From the NCBI GenBank assembly GCA_020356305.1, contig CP070636.1, positions 177,161-190,434 on the forward strand: 13,274 nt of DNA, given 5' to 3'. The stretch is from Candidatus Bathyarchaeota archaeon (GTDB taxonomy: Archaea; Thermoproteota; Bathyarchaeia; Bathyarchaeales; Bathyarchaeaceae). The notes beneath the pieces were generated by a model. That model saw nothing but the letters and a program-made list of their open reading frames with translations. It was not told the origin of the DNA and made no database searches. Below are positions 5,477-12,322 of this stretch, piece by piece. Positions within the stretch are counted from its first letter, which is position 1, and every line of letters begins with the position of its first letter. Position numbers and translations under genes: made by a program.

Positions 5477-6493
5477 TCAACATTTCTTGGGCTGGAGTAA
5501 GACCTGCTTTTTGTCGCTCCTGCCGTACTTCTTCCTTATGGCATCCTCGAAACCCTTTTGCGACAGCTCCACGTAGAACATGGCCGTTTCTATCTTCCGG
5601 TGGCCAGCGTATTTCTTTATCTGATAAGCGTTATAGCCCTCGTCTGCCATGTGAGACAGCTTGGCCTTTCGAAAAAGTTTTGGGCTAATATGTTTCACCC
5701 CTGCCTGCTTCGCCAACCTCTTTAGCATCATAGAAAGAGCACCAAGAGTAAGGCTCCCCGAATATCGGTTAAGCCATAGGAGTGCTTCTTTGTCTGAACC
5801 TTTTGGATGCTGGTTGATCCAATCAAGGATTGTCTGAATAGCAGTCTCATCTGCTGCCAAAGGTAATTTCCTAGTGCCTGTCTTTCCCGTCACAGTGAAA
5901 TATAGTGTTCCCTCACCATTTATCTCAATATCACTTATAGTCATATTGACGAATTCCGAAGGTCTGGCTGCGCTATGATACAGCAAAGTCACAATTGCTA
6001 ACTCTTTTACTGTGTTGCTGGCCGCTCTGAATATTCTCTCTACTTCCTCCTTGGTGAGTATTACAAGCTTCTTTTCCTTGTGTTTACGATAATTTGTTTC
6101 TATCTTATTCACCGCTTTAAGGACGGGAGCAAGTCGCATATATTCTTCTCTTTTATCCTCTCTGTCGGCTATATCATCCATGTAAAACCGAAAGAACGTT
6201 TTGAACATTGTCTTGCAGTCAACAAACGTCCATTCTTCAGGAAATCGCTTTTCTAATGCTTGTACAAACCTGCCTATGTCCTCCCTTTCTATCTGGTTGA
6301 AGCTCTTGCTCATTAATATCGCCATTTCCTTGAGGTAGCGAATGTACTTGTCTTTCCGATTGTAGGAAACGGGCTTGTAGTGTTCAATAAACCAGCGGAT
6401 TATCCTTTTGTTCCACCTGGTAGTATTTGCCTCTTCCAAAAGTTGGTATTGCTTCTCCAAACGCTTCGGCCAATTCATTGGCATGTGAATCAC
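5477..6493 (-). CDS. Tyrosine recombinase (phage-type integrase), truncated by a nonsense codon
   Basis: 338 residues are read from a GTG at 6493; ATG codons at 6484 and 6478 are alternatives and no clear SD chooses. Residues about 20-130 form the core-binding (SAM-like) domain, and 145-325 the catalytic domain. Visible catalytic residues are Arg177 (AARPSE), Lys204 (VTGKTG), Lys272-x-x-Arg275 (SPKLFRKA), His298 (AGHRKIET) and the nucleophile Tyr307 (AMFYVEL). The usual HxxR box II is KxxR here, as in SSV-type archaeal integrases. The enzyme would cut and rejoin DNA at attachment sites to integrate or excise an element. The frame stops in the first CxxC of a C-terminal zinc ribbon that continues in frame beyond the stop, so the gene is probably a recent nonsense mutant; the catalytic domain is complete and may still work. 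Inverted and direct repeats lie just upstream. Confidence 0.88.
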   Translation of the reverse strand: MIHMPMNWPKRLEKQYQLLEEANTTRWNKRIIRWFIEHYKPVSYNRKDKYIRYLKEMAILMSKSFNQIEREDIGRFVQALEKRFPEEWTFVDCKTMFKTFFRFYMDDIADREDKREEYMRLAPVLKAVNKIETNYRKHKEKKLVILTKEEVERIFRAASNTVKELAIVTLLYHSAARPSEFVNMTISDIEINGEGTLYFTVTGKTGTRKLPLAADETAIQTILDWINQHPKGSDKEALLWLNRYSGSLTLGALSMMLKRLAKQAGVKHISPKLFRKAKLSHMADEGYNAYQIKKYAGHRKIETAMFYVELSQKGFEDAIRKKYGRSDKKQVLLQPKKC

Positions 6494-6505
6494 TTATTTT
6501 TGTAA

Positions 6506-6517
6506 GGTTTATTGAAA
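6506..6517 (+). repeat. 12-base direct repeat, right copy (possible att site)
   Basis: GGTTTATTGAAA, identical to 1716-1727, starts 13 bases upstream of the integrase GTG. Integrase genes commonly lie beside their attachment site, which makes this position suggestive. A shorter piece, AAGGTTTAT (6504-6512), recurs at 6583-6591. Confidence 0.25.
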
Positions 6518-6522
6518 ACCCG

Positions 6523-6583
6523 TGCGGAATTCACATACCAGATGACGCCGGGACAGGGACAAAGGTGACTTGTGAATTCCGCA
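6523..6583. repeat. Perfect 13-base inverted repeat upstream of the integrase
   Basis: TGCGGAATTCACA (6523-6535) is the exact reverse complement of TGTGAATTCCGCA (6571-6583), with 35 bases between. An adjacent second inverted repeat is TTTATGAA (6587-6594) with TTCATAAA (6607-6614). Perfect 13-base arms so close together are unlikely by chance. They may be binding sites of the recombinase or of one of the regulators, or the ends of a tiny excised element. Confidence 0.6.
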
Positions 6584-6586
6584 AGG

Positions 6587-6614
6587 TTTATGAATTCTAG
6601 ATACAGTTCATAAA
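6587..6614. repeat. Second inverted repeat (8-base arms)
   Basis: TTTATGAA at 6587-6594 is the reverse complement of TTCATAAA at 6607-6614, with 12 bases between. It abuts the 13-base inverted repeat and shares the AAGGTTTAT element. Possible operator. From 6615 to about 6776 I see nothing else of note. Confidence 0.35.
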
Positions 6615-6776
6615 TGCCTGGGGCATGTGGGACGTAATGCAAAGATGCGACATAGTTAGACACGCTAAACGCAACGCAGCACTCTAACAGTTACTATCTG
6701 CAATTGATTATTGGGAGAACTGATATATAAAGGTTTGTTCAACATTTCCCTAATTTGTTATTCTGTATCGCACGCC

Positions 6777-7025
6777 TCACGTTAACAAGCGTTGCAATCG
6801 TGCCGATTTCGTTAACTTAGTTAGTTCACTATACATTGTTTGAAAAGTCGAGTTTTTCCCAAAATAATCGTTGTATCTTTGCCAGAGCAGGACCGGCTGC
6901 AAAGTGAGTCTATTACGGGTGTTGAGGCGTGCCACACTTTCCTTGGTAACCTTAGTGTGCTTTAACTCCAGATCCTCAAGCGACCCAAGCCCTTCCAGAT
7001 AAGCCAATCCGGCATTTGCTAACCG
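6777..7025 (-). pseudogene. Leucine-rich-repeat protein remnant
   Basis: A frame open to TGA at 6777 contains one and a half bacterial leucine-rich repeats: LANAGLAYLEGLGSLEDLEL, then KHTKVTKESVARL. This follows the consensus of the T-D-AGL-x-x-L repeats common in Planctomycetota and similar phyla. The recognisable part covers about 6924-7025. Downstream residues match nothing I know. There is no start codon of its own: the ATG at 7061 lies inside the amylase fragment in another frame. It is a fragment of a larger gene, spliced directly to a piece of an unrelated gene. Confidence 0.5.
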
Positions 7026-7147
7026 TGCCCCATAGGGCCATCCCAGTAGTTTGGCACACAACCGTATCTGAAGCCATCAATGTGATAGCAGTCCAGCCAA
7101 TGGTGGTTGTTAAGCAGACATACCTGCTCTTTGACCGAATGATGGCA
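7022..7147 (-). pseudogene. GH13 alpha-amylase-type catalytic-domain fragment
   Basis: In the same frame as, and directly after, the HerA stop codon, a ~40-residue stretch reads EQVCLLNNHHWLDCYHIDG followed by FRYGCVPNYWDGPMGHG, ending at TAG (7021-7019). This matches the region around the catalytic nucleophile of GH13 enzymes (xxxDGFRxD). The nucleophile Asp is Gly here. No other part of an amylase is present, so it is a dead fragment carried along by rearrangement. The match is by eye over a short stretch. Confidence 0.5.
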
Positions 7148-7156
7148 GGTTTTCGC

Positions 7157-8803
7157 TTATAAGTCCTTTCGTCTCGCGCGCCAGCGCTTCACTATACGAT
7201 CCACATTCACGCTCGTAATGCCTTTAGCCCAGTATCTGGCGAAATCTACATCCGCACTCTTTGGCTCAGGCTCAGGAAAATCGATTAGGACTCTGGTAGG
7301 CATTACTACTGAATCCCCCACAATAAGCGCTTCTCCCGTTCGGAGCGAGGGCAGCATATCCATAAGTCCGGCCAAGGAGTCGGGAACAAGACGCCGAACA
7401 TAATTCTGATCTTCGGGATTAGTGAGACGCATTGCGACAAAAGTATTACATTGCGAAATAGCAGTTTCTGAAAGGTCTTTTGGCCTTTGACTAACAATCA
7501 TTATCCCAATTCCATATTTCCGGCCCTCTTTTGATAGTCGCTCCACGGCATTTCTTGCCGCTGAGAATCTGGCTTCCGGACGGTTGGGGATATAATTGTG
7601 TGCTTCCTCTAACACCATCAAAATAGGAAATTGTCTTCGATCTGGATTCCAGAAATTAAACTCGTAGACGACACGGGAAATAACCGAAACGACAACACCA
7701 ACAGCCTCAAAAGGAATGCCACTAAGGTCAATAACAGTCATTCTCTTGCCGGTATCGATAGAAAGATACTCTTTGAGCAACTGAGGGAGGCTTGGATTTC
7801 CAGAGTAATTGCTGGGTGAGAACATAAACCGAAACCTAGGATCATTGATTTTGCTGTCAAAACGAATTAGGAATCGGTCAAAAACACCGTGAAGTGGTCC
7901 CCTCTTCTGACCTTTGGCACCTGGGACCATTTCCGTATTCCAGTCGCGGATTTGCTGGAGCATTTTCTGGAGGTCAAAGAATATCGGCGAATCAACTGTG
8001 ACCGCGTTGCCAAGACCGAGTTGTTCCGCCTTGTCTGTGTTCTGTCTAGCCTGTAGGAGGGCGTCTCTGAGCCCGGTAATTTGGTTATGGGCGGTAAACT
8101 CTGTTATATCCACAGCCAAATCTTGAAATTCTTCAAAATTCAGGATCCAATATGGCAACTCCACCTTATCAGCTTCAATCAACTGAGTGTTTTCAGGAAA
8201 AGCGGTGGAGTATTCTCCATGCAAATCTATCACGATTACATGTGTATCGGAGTATTTGCGAATTCTATGCTGCAGGATGCTTGCCACCGTGCAAGATTTT
8301 CCACTTCCGGTTGTCCCAAGGATTGCAGTATGTCTACCAAAGAATCGATTTATGTGTATGAAGGCCCGTTGGTCTTCCGCCTGAGCTAAACGGGCAAAAG
8401 AGAATCCCTGACTGACAAATTCTGAGAAGATCTCTTTAAGTTCATCTGACCCAACCATTCTCACTTTTTGTCCTACGTTTGGATATACGGCAACTCCGCG
8501 ATTAAATTGTCCCTTGTGGCTTAGAGTACCAATTAGGAGACACTCAGCTACTTTTTTGCTGATGGTCTCACCGATAGCCTCTTGGCCCAGCTTCGTTGAA
8601 GGTGCTATGTCAAGCATCCGAATGTTCGCTACTGTCCCAATGACATTAAGATCTCGGAAAGGGATTTTCACATGTGAGCCGGGCTGACCTGGATAGTAGT
8701 CACCGTCTAACGGAACCGTGGTATCGACCGTTAATTCGACCATAGCACGGTCCCCACTAACCTCAATGACATAGCCTATTTCTGTTTCTCGAGTCTTTGC
8801 CAT
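7157..8803 (-). CDS. herA: HerA-like hexameric DNA translocase/ATPase of the SIR2-HerA defence pair
   Basis: 548 residues from the ATG at 8803. That ATG is 8 bases after AAGGAG (8817-8812); upstream in-frame ATGs at 8809 and 8833 are too close to, or inside, the SIR2 stop region. Domains: an N-terminal HAS-type beta-barrel (about 1-60), a RecA/FtsK-like ATPase with Walker A GTTGSGKS (163-170), IDLHGEY (192-198), Walker B FPILMVLEEAH (392-402, acidic pair 399-400), and sensor motif MIVSQRPKDLSE. HerA proteins form hexameric rings that translocate double-stranded DNA. In repair they partner NurA; in defence they assemble with SIR2 or other effectors. The gene starts 2 bases after the SIR2 stop, so translation is probably coupled and the products form one complex. 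It is the last gene of the operon; no terminator is obvious downstream. Confidence 0.92.
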   Translation of the reverse strand: MAKTRETEIGYVIEVSGDRAMVELTVDTTVPLDGDYYPGQPGSHVKIPFRDLNVIGTVANIRMLDIAPSTKLGQEAIGETISKKVAECLLIGTLSHKGQFNRGVAVYPNVGQKVRMVGSDELKEIFSEFVSQGFSFARLAQAEDQRAFIHINRFFGRHTAILGTTGSGKSCTVASILQHRIRKYSDTHVIVIDLHGEYSTAFPENTQLIEADKVELPYWILNFEEFQDLAVDITEFTAHNQITGLRDALLQARQNTDKAEQLGLGNAVTVDSPIFFDLQKMLQQIRDWNTEMVPGAKGQKRGPLHGVFDRFLIRFDSKINDPRFRFMFSPSNYSGNPSLPQLLKEYLSIDTGKRMTVIDLSGIPFEAVGVVVSVISRVVYEFNFWNPDRRQFPILMVLEEAHNYIPNRPEARFSAARNAVERLSKEGRKYGIGIMIVSQRPKDLSETAISQCNTFVAMRLTNPEDQNYVRRLVPDSLAGLMDMLPSLRTGEALIVGDSVVMPTRVLIDFPEPEPKSADVDFARYWAKGITSVNVDRIVKRWRARRKDL

Positions 8804-8805
8804 AA

Positions 8806-9870
8806 TCATCTCTCCTTCAAAGCAGGAAGCCACTTTGCGAGTTTCTCAAAGGCCCATAAATCTGTAACCTTATTTTGATCATTACCATCTATAATTGTTT
8901 GCTCTTCATTTATAAGACTGACTTGAGGATGAGAAGACCTATGAGCAAGGGCACCTAGCGGCTCTTTCGAAAGCGCCAGAAGAGAAAGCCCCTTGTCGAG
9001 ACCGGTAAATATGTACTGATTTATGTTCTTATCTGCAAACCGATAGCCAATGCAGACCAATAGTTTAGTACTGCTAACCACAGCATTGAATCTGTGAAAG
9101 AGCCAGTCAAAAGGGGGGCGGATGGACTCGGCATACTTGAGCCTCGAGGGATAAATGATTAATGGAGTCCCCTTTGATTCTAATGCTGGTTTTTCCTCGT
9201 AGAAGTGGCCGTTATCTTCAAACCAACTGAGGGAACCATGAAGCTTATATAGCCTGATGTGTCGAGCAGAAGCCTCAAAACGTGGGGTTTGTGTGTGAGT
9301 TGTTGCCTTGCCAATGTCGTAGTCAAAACAGCTCGGCTTCCATCGACGGGAAAAAAAACCTTCGAATCCATTGATTACAACTATATTCGACTCCTCACAG
9401 GCCAACTCTATCAATAAATCATAGTTGGTTGTAAAGATTTGTACGGAAGGTGCCTTTTTTGCTGGTTCTGTCTCCCGACGACTCACTATGCGGAGCATGA
9501 AATCCTTATGGTATTCCGTAGCATCATCGACTCTCAGGATATTTTGGATACATTGACAAACTTCCTGGAAAGTTACCTTAAACCGCTCTCTTTTATGATC
9601 TTTCAAACCCGTCCCACTCAAACGGTAGTATAATTCAGAAAGAACTTCCTCTATGTTAGGATTTTCTATATCATTATCCGTTAAGAACTGTATGATCTCC
9701 TCAAATGTACTACGTGTTACATTACTTAATTTGGGTCGAACCAAATCCATCATTTGGAAGATGCCCGGAAGACCGGCACAGAACGATGCACCTCCACCCA
9801 AAAGAAAGGCAATATTAGGCTCTCTCAACCTGTGTGTTAGTGTTTCTTCCAGTGTATATTTCTTTGCCAC
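8806..9870 (-). CDS. SIR2-domain NAD+-hydrolase-type effector
   Basis: 354 residues from a GTG at 9870. Sirtuin-fold motifs are in order: GGGASFCAGLP (25-35, the NAD-binding glycine loop), TTNYD (147-151) with the catalytic-type Asn149, YKLHGSLSW (208-216) with His211, and LLVCIGYRFADKNI (270-283). The Asn and His needed for NAD+ cleavage in defence SIR2 proteins (ThsA and DSR2 types) are present, so it should be an active NADase rather than a pseudo-enzyme. Residues 40-140 form a helical insert. There is no zinc-binding sirtuin module, which argues against a protein deacetylase. Together with HerA immediately downstream it matches the SIR2-HerA anti-phage pair, in which infection triggers NAD+ loss and abortive growth arrest. 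Its stop (TGA 8808-8806) lies 2 bases before the herA start. The SD is modest because the AGGAG overlaps the GTG. Confidence 0.9.
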   Translation of the reverse strand: MAKKYTLEETLTHRLREPNIAFLLGGGASFCAGLPGIFQMMDLVRPKLSNVTRSTFEEIIQFLTDNDIENPNIEEVLSELYYRLSGTGLKDHKRERFKVTFQEVCQCIQNILRVDDATEYHKDFMLRIVSRRETEPAKKAPSVQIFTTNYDLLIELACEESNIVVINGFEGFFSRRWKPSCFDYDIGKATTHTQTPRFEASARHIRLYKLHGSLSWFEDNGHFYEEKPALESKGTPLIIYPSRLKYAESIRPPFDWLFHRFNAVVSSTKLLVCIGYRFADKNINQYIFTGLDKGLSLLALSKEPLGALAHRSSHPQVSLINEEQTIIDGNDQNKVTDLWAFEKLAKWLPALKER

Positions 9871-9880
9871 TCCTATCGAC

Positions 9881-9997
9881 CTACAAATTCTCTACAATAA
9901 AGCCAAAACATGGACCCACAATCTCGGGCTGTGCAAGGTTTAAGCGTTTGAGCACAGCAATTAAATCCAAAACGTACACTCTGCTGATGCTCCACAC
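9881..9997 (-). CDS. Possible 38-residue protein between the SMC and SIR2 genes
   Basis: A GTG at 9997 begins 6 bases after the SMC stop and the frame ends at TAG (9883-9881), 10 bases before the SIR2 start, so it fills the only gap in an otherwise tightly packed operon. GAGGT sits just upstream. The predicted peptide is hydrophobic and protein-like (YVLDLIAVLKRLNLAQPEIV, then FGFIVENL). It is in the same frame as the SMC gene, so readthrough of that TGA would append it. No family is recognised. An open frame this short could occur by chance. Confidence 0.35.
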   Translation of the reverse strand: MWSISRVYVLDLIAVLKRLNLAQPEIVGPCFGFIVENL

Positions 9998-10003
9998 ACT
10001 ACC

Positions 10004-12322
10004 TCAGAATGTACTCCGCACTTCCACGTAGTTAACAGCCCCACGATTTATATCCGCTTCTAAAGCGTCTTTAATTTCACCTTTTGCACTAAAGTACATA
10101 ATTTGCCATCCTAACTCGGCAATTTTCCGTAGTACATCAAGCTGCCGCAGCAATCTATCAGAGTCGGCTTTCACAAAAGGATCATCCATAATGAAAAACC
10201 CTTTTTTATCTTCCAGGAGCTTTTCTCCCAGAGCAAGCCTTATGGAAAAATATAGTTGATCGTAAGCGCTGCCTGAAAGTTTTTCTGCTCCCAGTAGCAC
10301 ACTGTCTTTGCGTTCTACGGCAATTTCACCCGTATCAGCCTTAAAAAGGGCTTGCAGGTATAGACCGTTCGTAATTTGGTGTATATATTTAGAGACAGGG
10401 CTTTGGCTGCCAAAAAGCTGGGAAACTTTTTCCCTTTCTTCTGCCTCCATCTCCTTGAAGATTTCTATGGTATTTAAAGCGCTGTTCTTTGTATCCATTA
10501 GCTCAGCTACAAAACCTTGCAGTCTTTCTCTAACAGCTTTCAAATCCACCGAGGTCTGGCATTTTAGATAATCACGTTCCAACGCTAAAACACCGTTAGC
10601 TATCTGTTCAATCTGCTGCAGTTCTTTTTGAAAAGAACCTATAGTTTGTTGTATGTCATCCAATTTTTCTTCTAAAGAATCTTTTTCACTTTGTTGATTG
10701 GTCTGCTGTTCTTCGCTATATCTTATCGCTTCAGCCTTGTTGGCATAGATTTCCAGGGTATCAATTTCTTTGTCCCAGTGATCGAGATTTTCTTGCAGGT
10801 CGTCACTTTTGCTTCCGAAATGACTTGCCAAAACGCTCTGGTAACTACCCGTTAAGTTTTCTAAATTTTGTCTTTGTTTTAGCCTTTGCGTATATTGTCC
10901 AAGGTTTGCCTCTCCCGAGTCTATCTTTATTTGATCTATTTTACTTTTGGCTCCCAAAATTTGGTCTTCGATCTGCGGCAGGTCTCTATCACGCAAATTG
11001 TCAATCTGGCTTTTAATATTTTCTTTTTGTATTTTGAGTTGGTTTATATAGTCCTGCTTTGCAGCATGTTCATCATCGAATTGCTGTATGTTTTGCATGA
11101 TCTGGTTAACGTTCTCAGCACGCAAATCATAACGAGATAAGTTCAAAGCAATTGCTTCAAATTTTTCAGAAACAGAACCCACATTTTTGTAGTGCCAATA
11201 AATAACAGCCCCGCAACCTGCAAATGCAGCTGCAAATATAACAGAAAAGACAAAGAACCAGGGCGAAGGCCGAAAGGCAGCTGCCACCAATGATATTCCA
11301 AGCAGTATTCCAGAAGCTGTCGCAGACCAAAAAACAAATGTATATTTCATTTTTTGCCGGATCAGCCTCAGATGACTGTTTTCATATTCTCGAATCTGGG
11401 GTTTGATTTCATTATCCAGCCGTTGCTTAGTTTGTTGGCTAACCCGAAACTCGGCTTCTTTTTGGTTCAGCTGTTCAGTTAACTCCTCCAGGCGTTTTTC
11501 CTTGCTTCTAAGATCGGACTCCAACTCCTGTTTTCTTTGTTCATGCCTTGCAATGTCGTTTTCAGCATCCCGCCAGGTTTGCTGATCTTGCTCATTGTAA
11601 CCTTGAAGTTTATCCAGATCCTCAAGGGCATTTCTCAAATCACTGAGCGCTTGTTTACCCTTTTTATATTTCTCACGTTTGCGAGCTTGGTCGAGAAGGT
11701 CGATTCTTTCGACAACGCGCCCAATTTTTTCTTTACACTCGCTATATTCTTGTTCTATCTCGCCAAGGTTTGCCTCTTCCATTCGCTGGTAAAGGTCTTC
11801 AATTTGGCCGAGAAGATTTTTGGCTCCATCAACCCTATCTTTGAGCTTTTCTCCCCTTATGTTTCGAATGTCGCCAGAAGGGGTTAGTTTTGCCACTTCG
11901 ATAATACTATCCTCGATGGCAGAAATTTGAGATGTTCTAAGACCTGACAGTCGTTCAGACACCTTGTTGTAAAAGTCGCTTTCCGAATCCAGGGATAAAT
12001 CACTGTTTCTTATCACAAAAATGTTCCGGCATTCCCGAGGTGTTAAATCGACCATATTGGTGAAGAGTCCTTTTTCTGGCAGCTTGATCTCGTTACCGCC
12101 TTCATCAGACAATACCACATAACCCTCGGGATTTTCATCTACCCTATTTATCTTTTCAAAGACTTTGGAATCAGATCCAAGAAGCAGCTTCACAATAGCG
12201 TCAATAGTGAGCGTCTTGCCATCCTCGTTCCTTCCGAAAAATAGATTGAAGCCCTCGAGGTTCACACGACCTGTCGAGGCTAAGGGGCCATACCTGGTTA
12301 TAGAAAGCTCTTTTATTCTCAT
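10004..12322 (-). CDS. YhaN/Rad50-like SMC ATPase with a membrane hairpin in the coiled coil
   Basis: 772 residues. Walker A GRNEDGKT (30-37) lies in the N-terminal half-ATPase. It is followed by coiled coil (about 170-325), two transmembrane helices at about 328-349 and 354-377 separated by RPSPW, a second coiled coil (about 385-610), then the C-terminal half with signature KLSGSAYDQLYFSIRLAL (681-698), Walker B FFIMDDPF (709-716) and a YFSAKGE segment. This is the ABC/SMC layout of Rad50 and SbcC, but the apex has no CxxC zinc hook and instead a membrane hairpin, as in Bacillus YhaN-type proteins. The heads should bind DNA and the Mre11-like partner; the apex is probably anchored in the inner membrane. 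The ATG overlaps the stop of the upstream phosphoesterase (ATGA), indicating coupled translation and a stoichiometric complex. It is somewhat short for the family (YhaN is longer). Confidence 0.88.
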   Translation of the reverse strand: MRIKELSITRYGPLASTGRVNLEGFNLFFGRNEDGKTLTIDAIVKLLLGSDSKVFEKINRVDENPEGYVVLSDEGGNEIKLPEKGLFTNMVDLTPRECRNIFVIRNSDLSLDSESDFYNKVSERLSGLRTSQISAIEDSIIEVAKLTPSGDIRNIRGEKLKDRVDGAKNLLGQIEDLYQRMEEANLGEIEQEYSECKEKIGRVVERIDLLDQARKREKYKKGKQALSDLRNALEDLDKLQGYNEQDQQTWRDAENDIARHEQRKQELESDLRSKEKRLEELTEQLNQKEAEFRVSQQTKQRLDNEIKPQIREYENSHLRLIRQKMKYTFVFWSATASGILLGISLVAAAFRPSPWFFVFSVIFAAAFAGCGAVIYWHYKNVGSVSEKFEAIALNLSRYDLRAENVNQIMQNIQQFDDEHAAKQDYINQLKIQKENIKSQIDNLRDRDLPQIEDQILGAKSKIDQIKIDSGEANLGQYTQRLKQRQNLENLTGSYQSVLASHFGSKSDDLQENLDHWDKEIDTLEIYANKAEAIRYSEEQQTNQQSEKDSLEEKLDDIQQTIGSFQKELQQIEQIANGVLALERDYLKCQTSVDLKAVRERLQGFVAELMDTKNSALNTIEIFKEMEAEEREKVSQLFGSQSPVSKYIHQITNGLYLQALFKADTGEIAVERKDSVLLGAEKLSGSAYDQLYFSIRLALGEKLLEDKKGFFIMDDPFVKADSDRLLRQLDVLRKIAELGWQIMYFSAKGEIKDALEADINRGAVNYVEVRSTF

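Noticed and set aside
5477..5479. Genome-wide UGA recoding as explanation for the integrase TGA
   Set aside because: TGA is the natural stop of the Mre11-like, SMC and SIR2 genes, each directly followed by a coupled or closely spaced start, so UGA acts as stop here.
11537..11887. 116-codon plus-strand frame inside the SMC gene
   Set aside because: Antisense shadow of coiled-coil coding sequence; its Phe/Leu/Ser-rich translation is the usual artefact.
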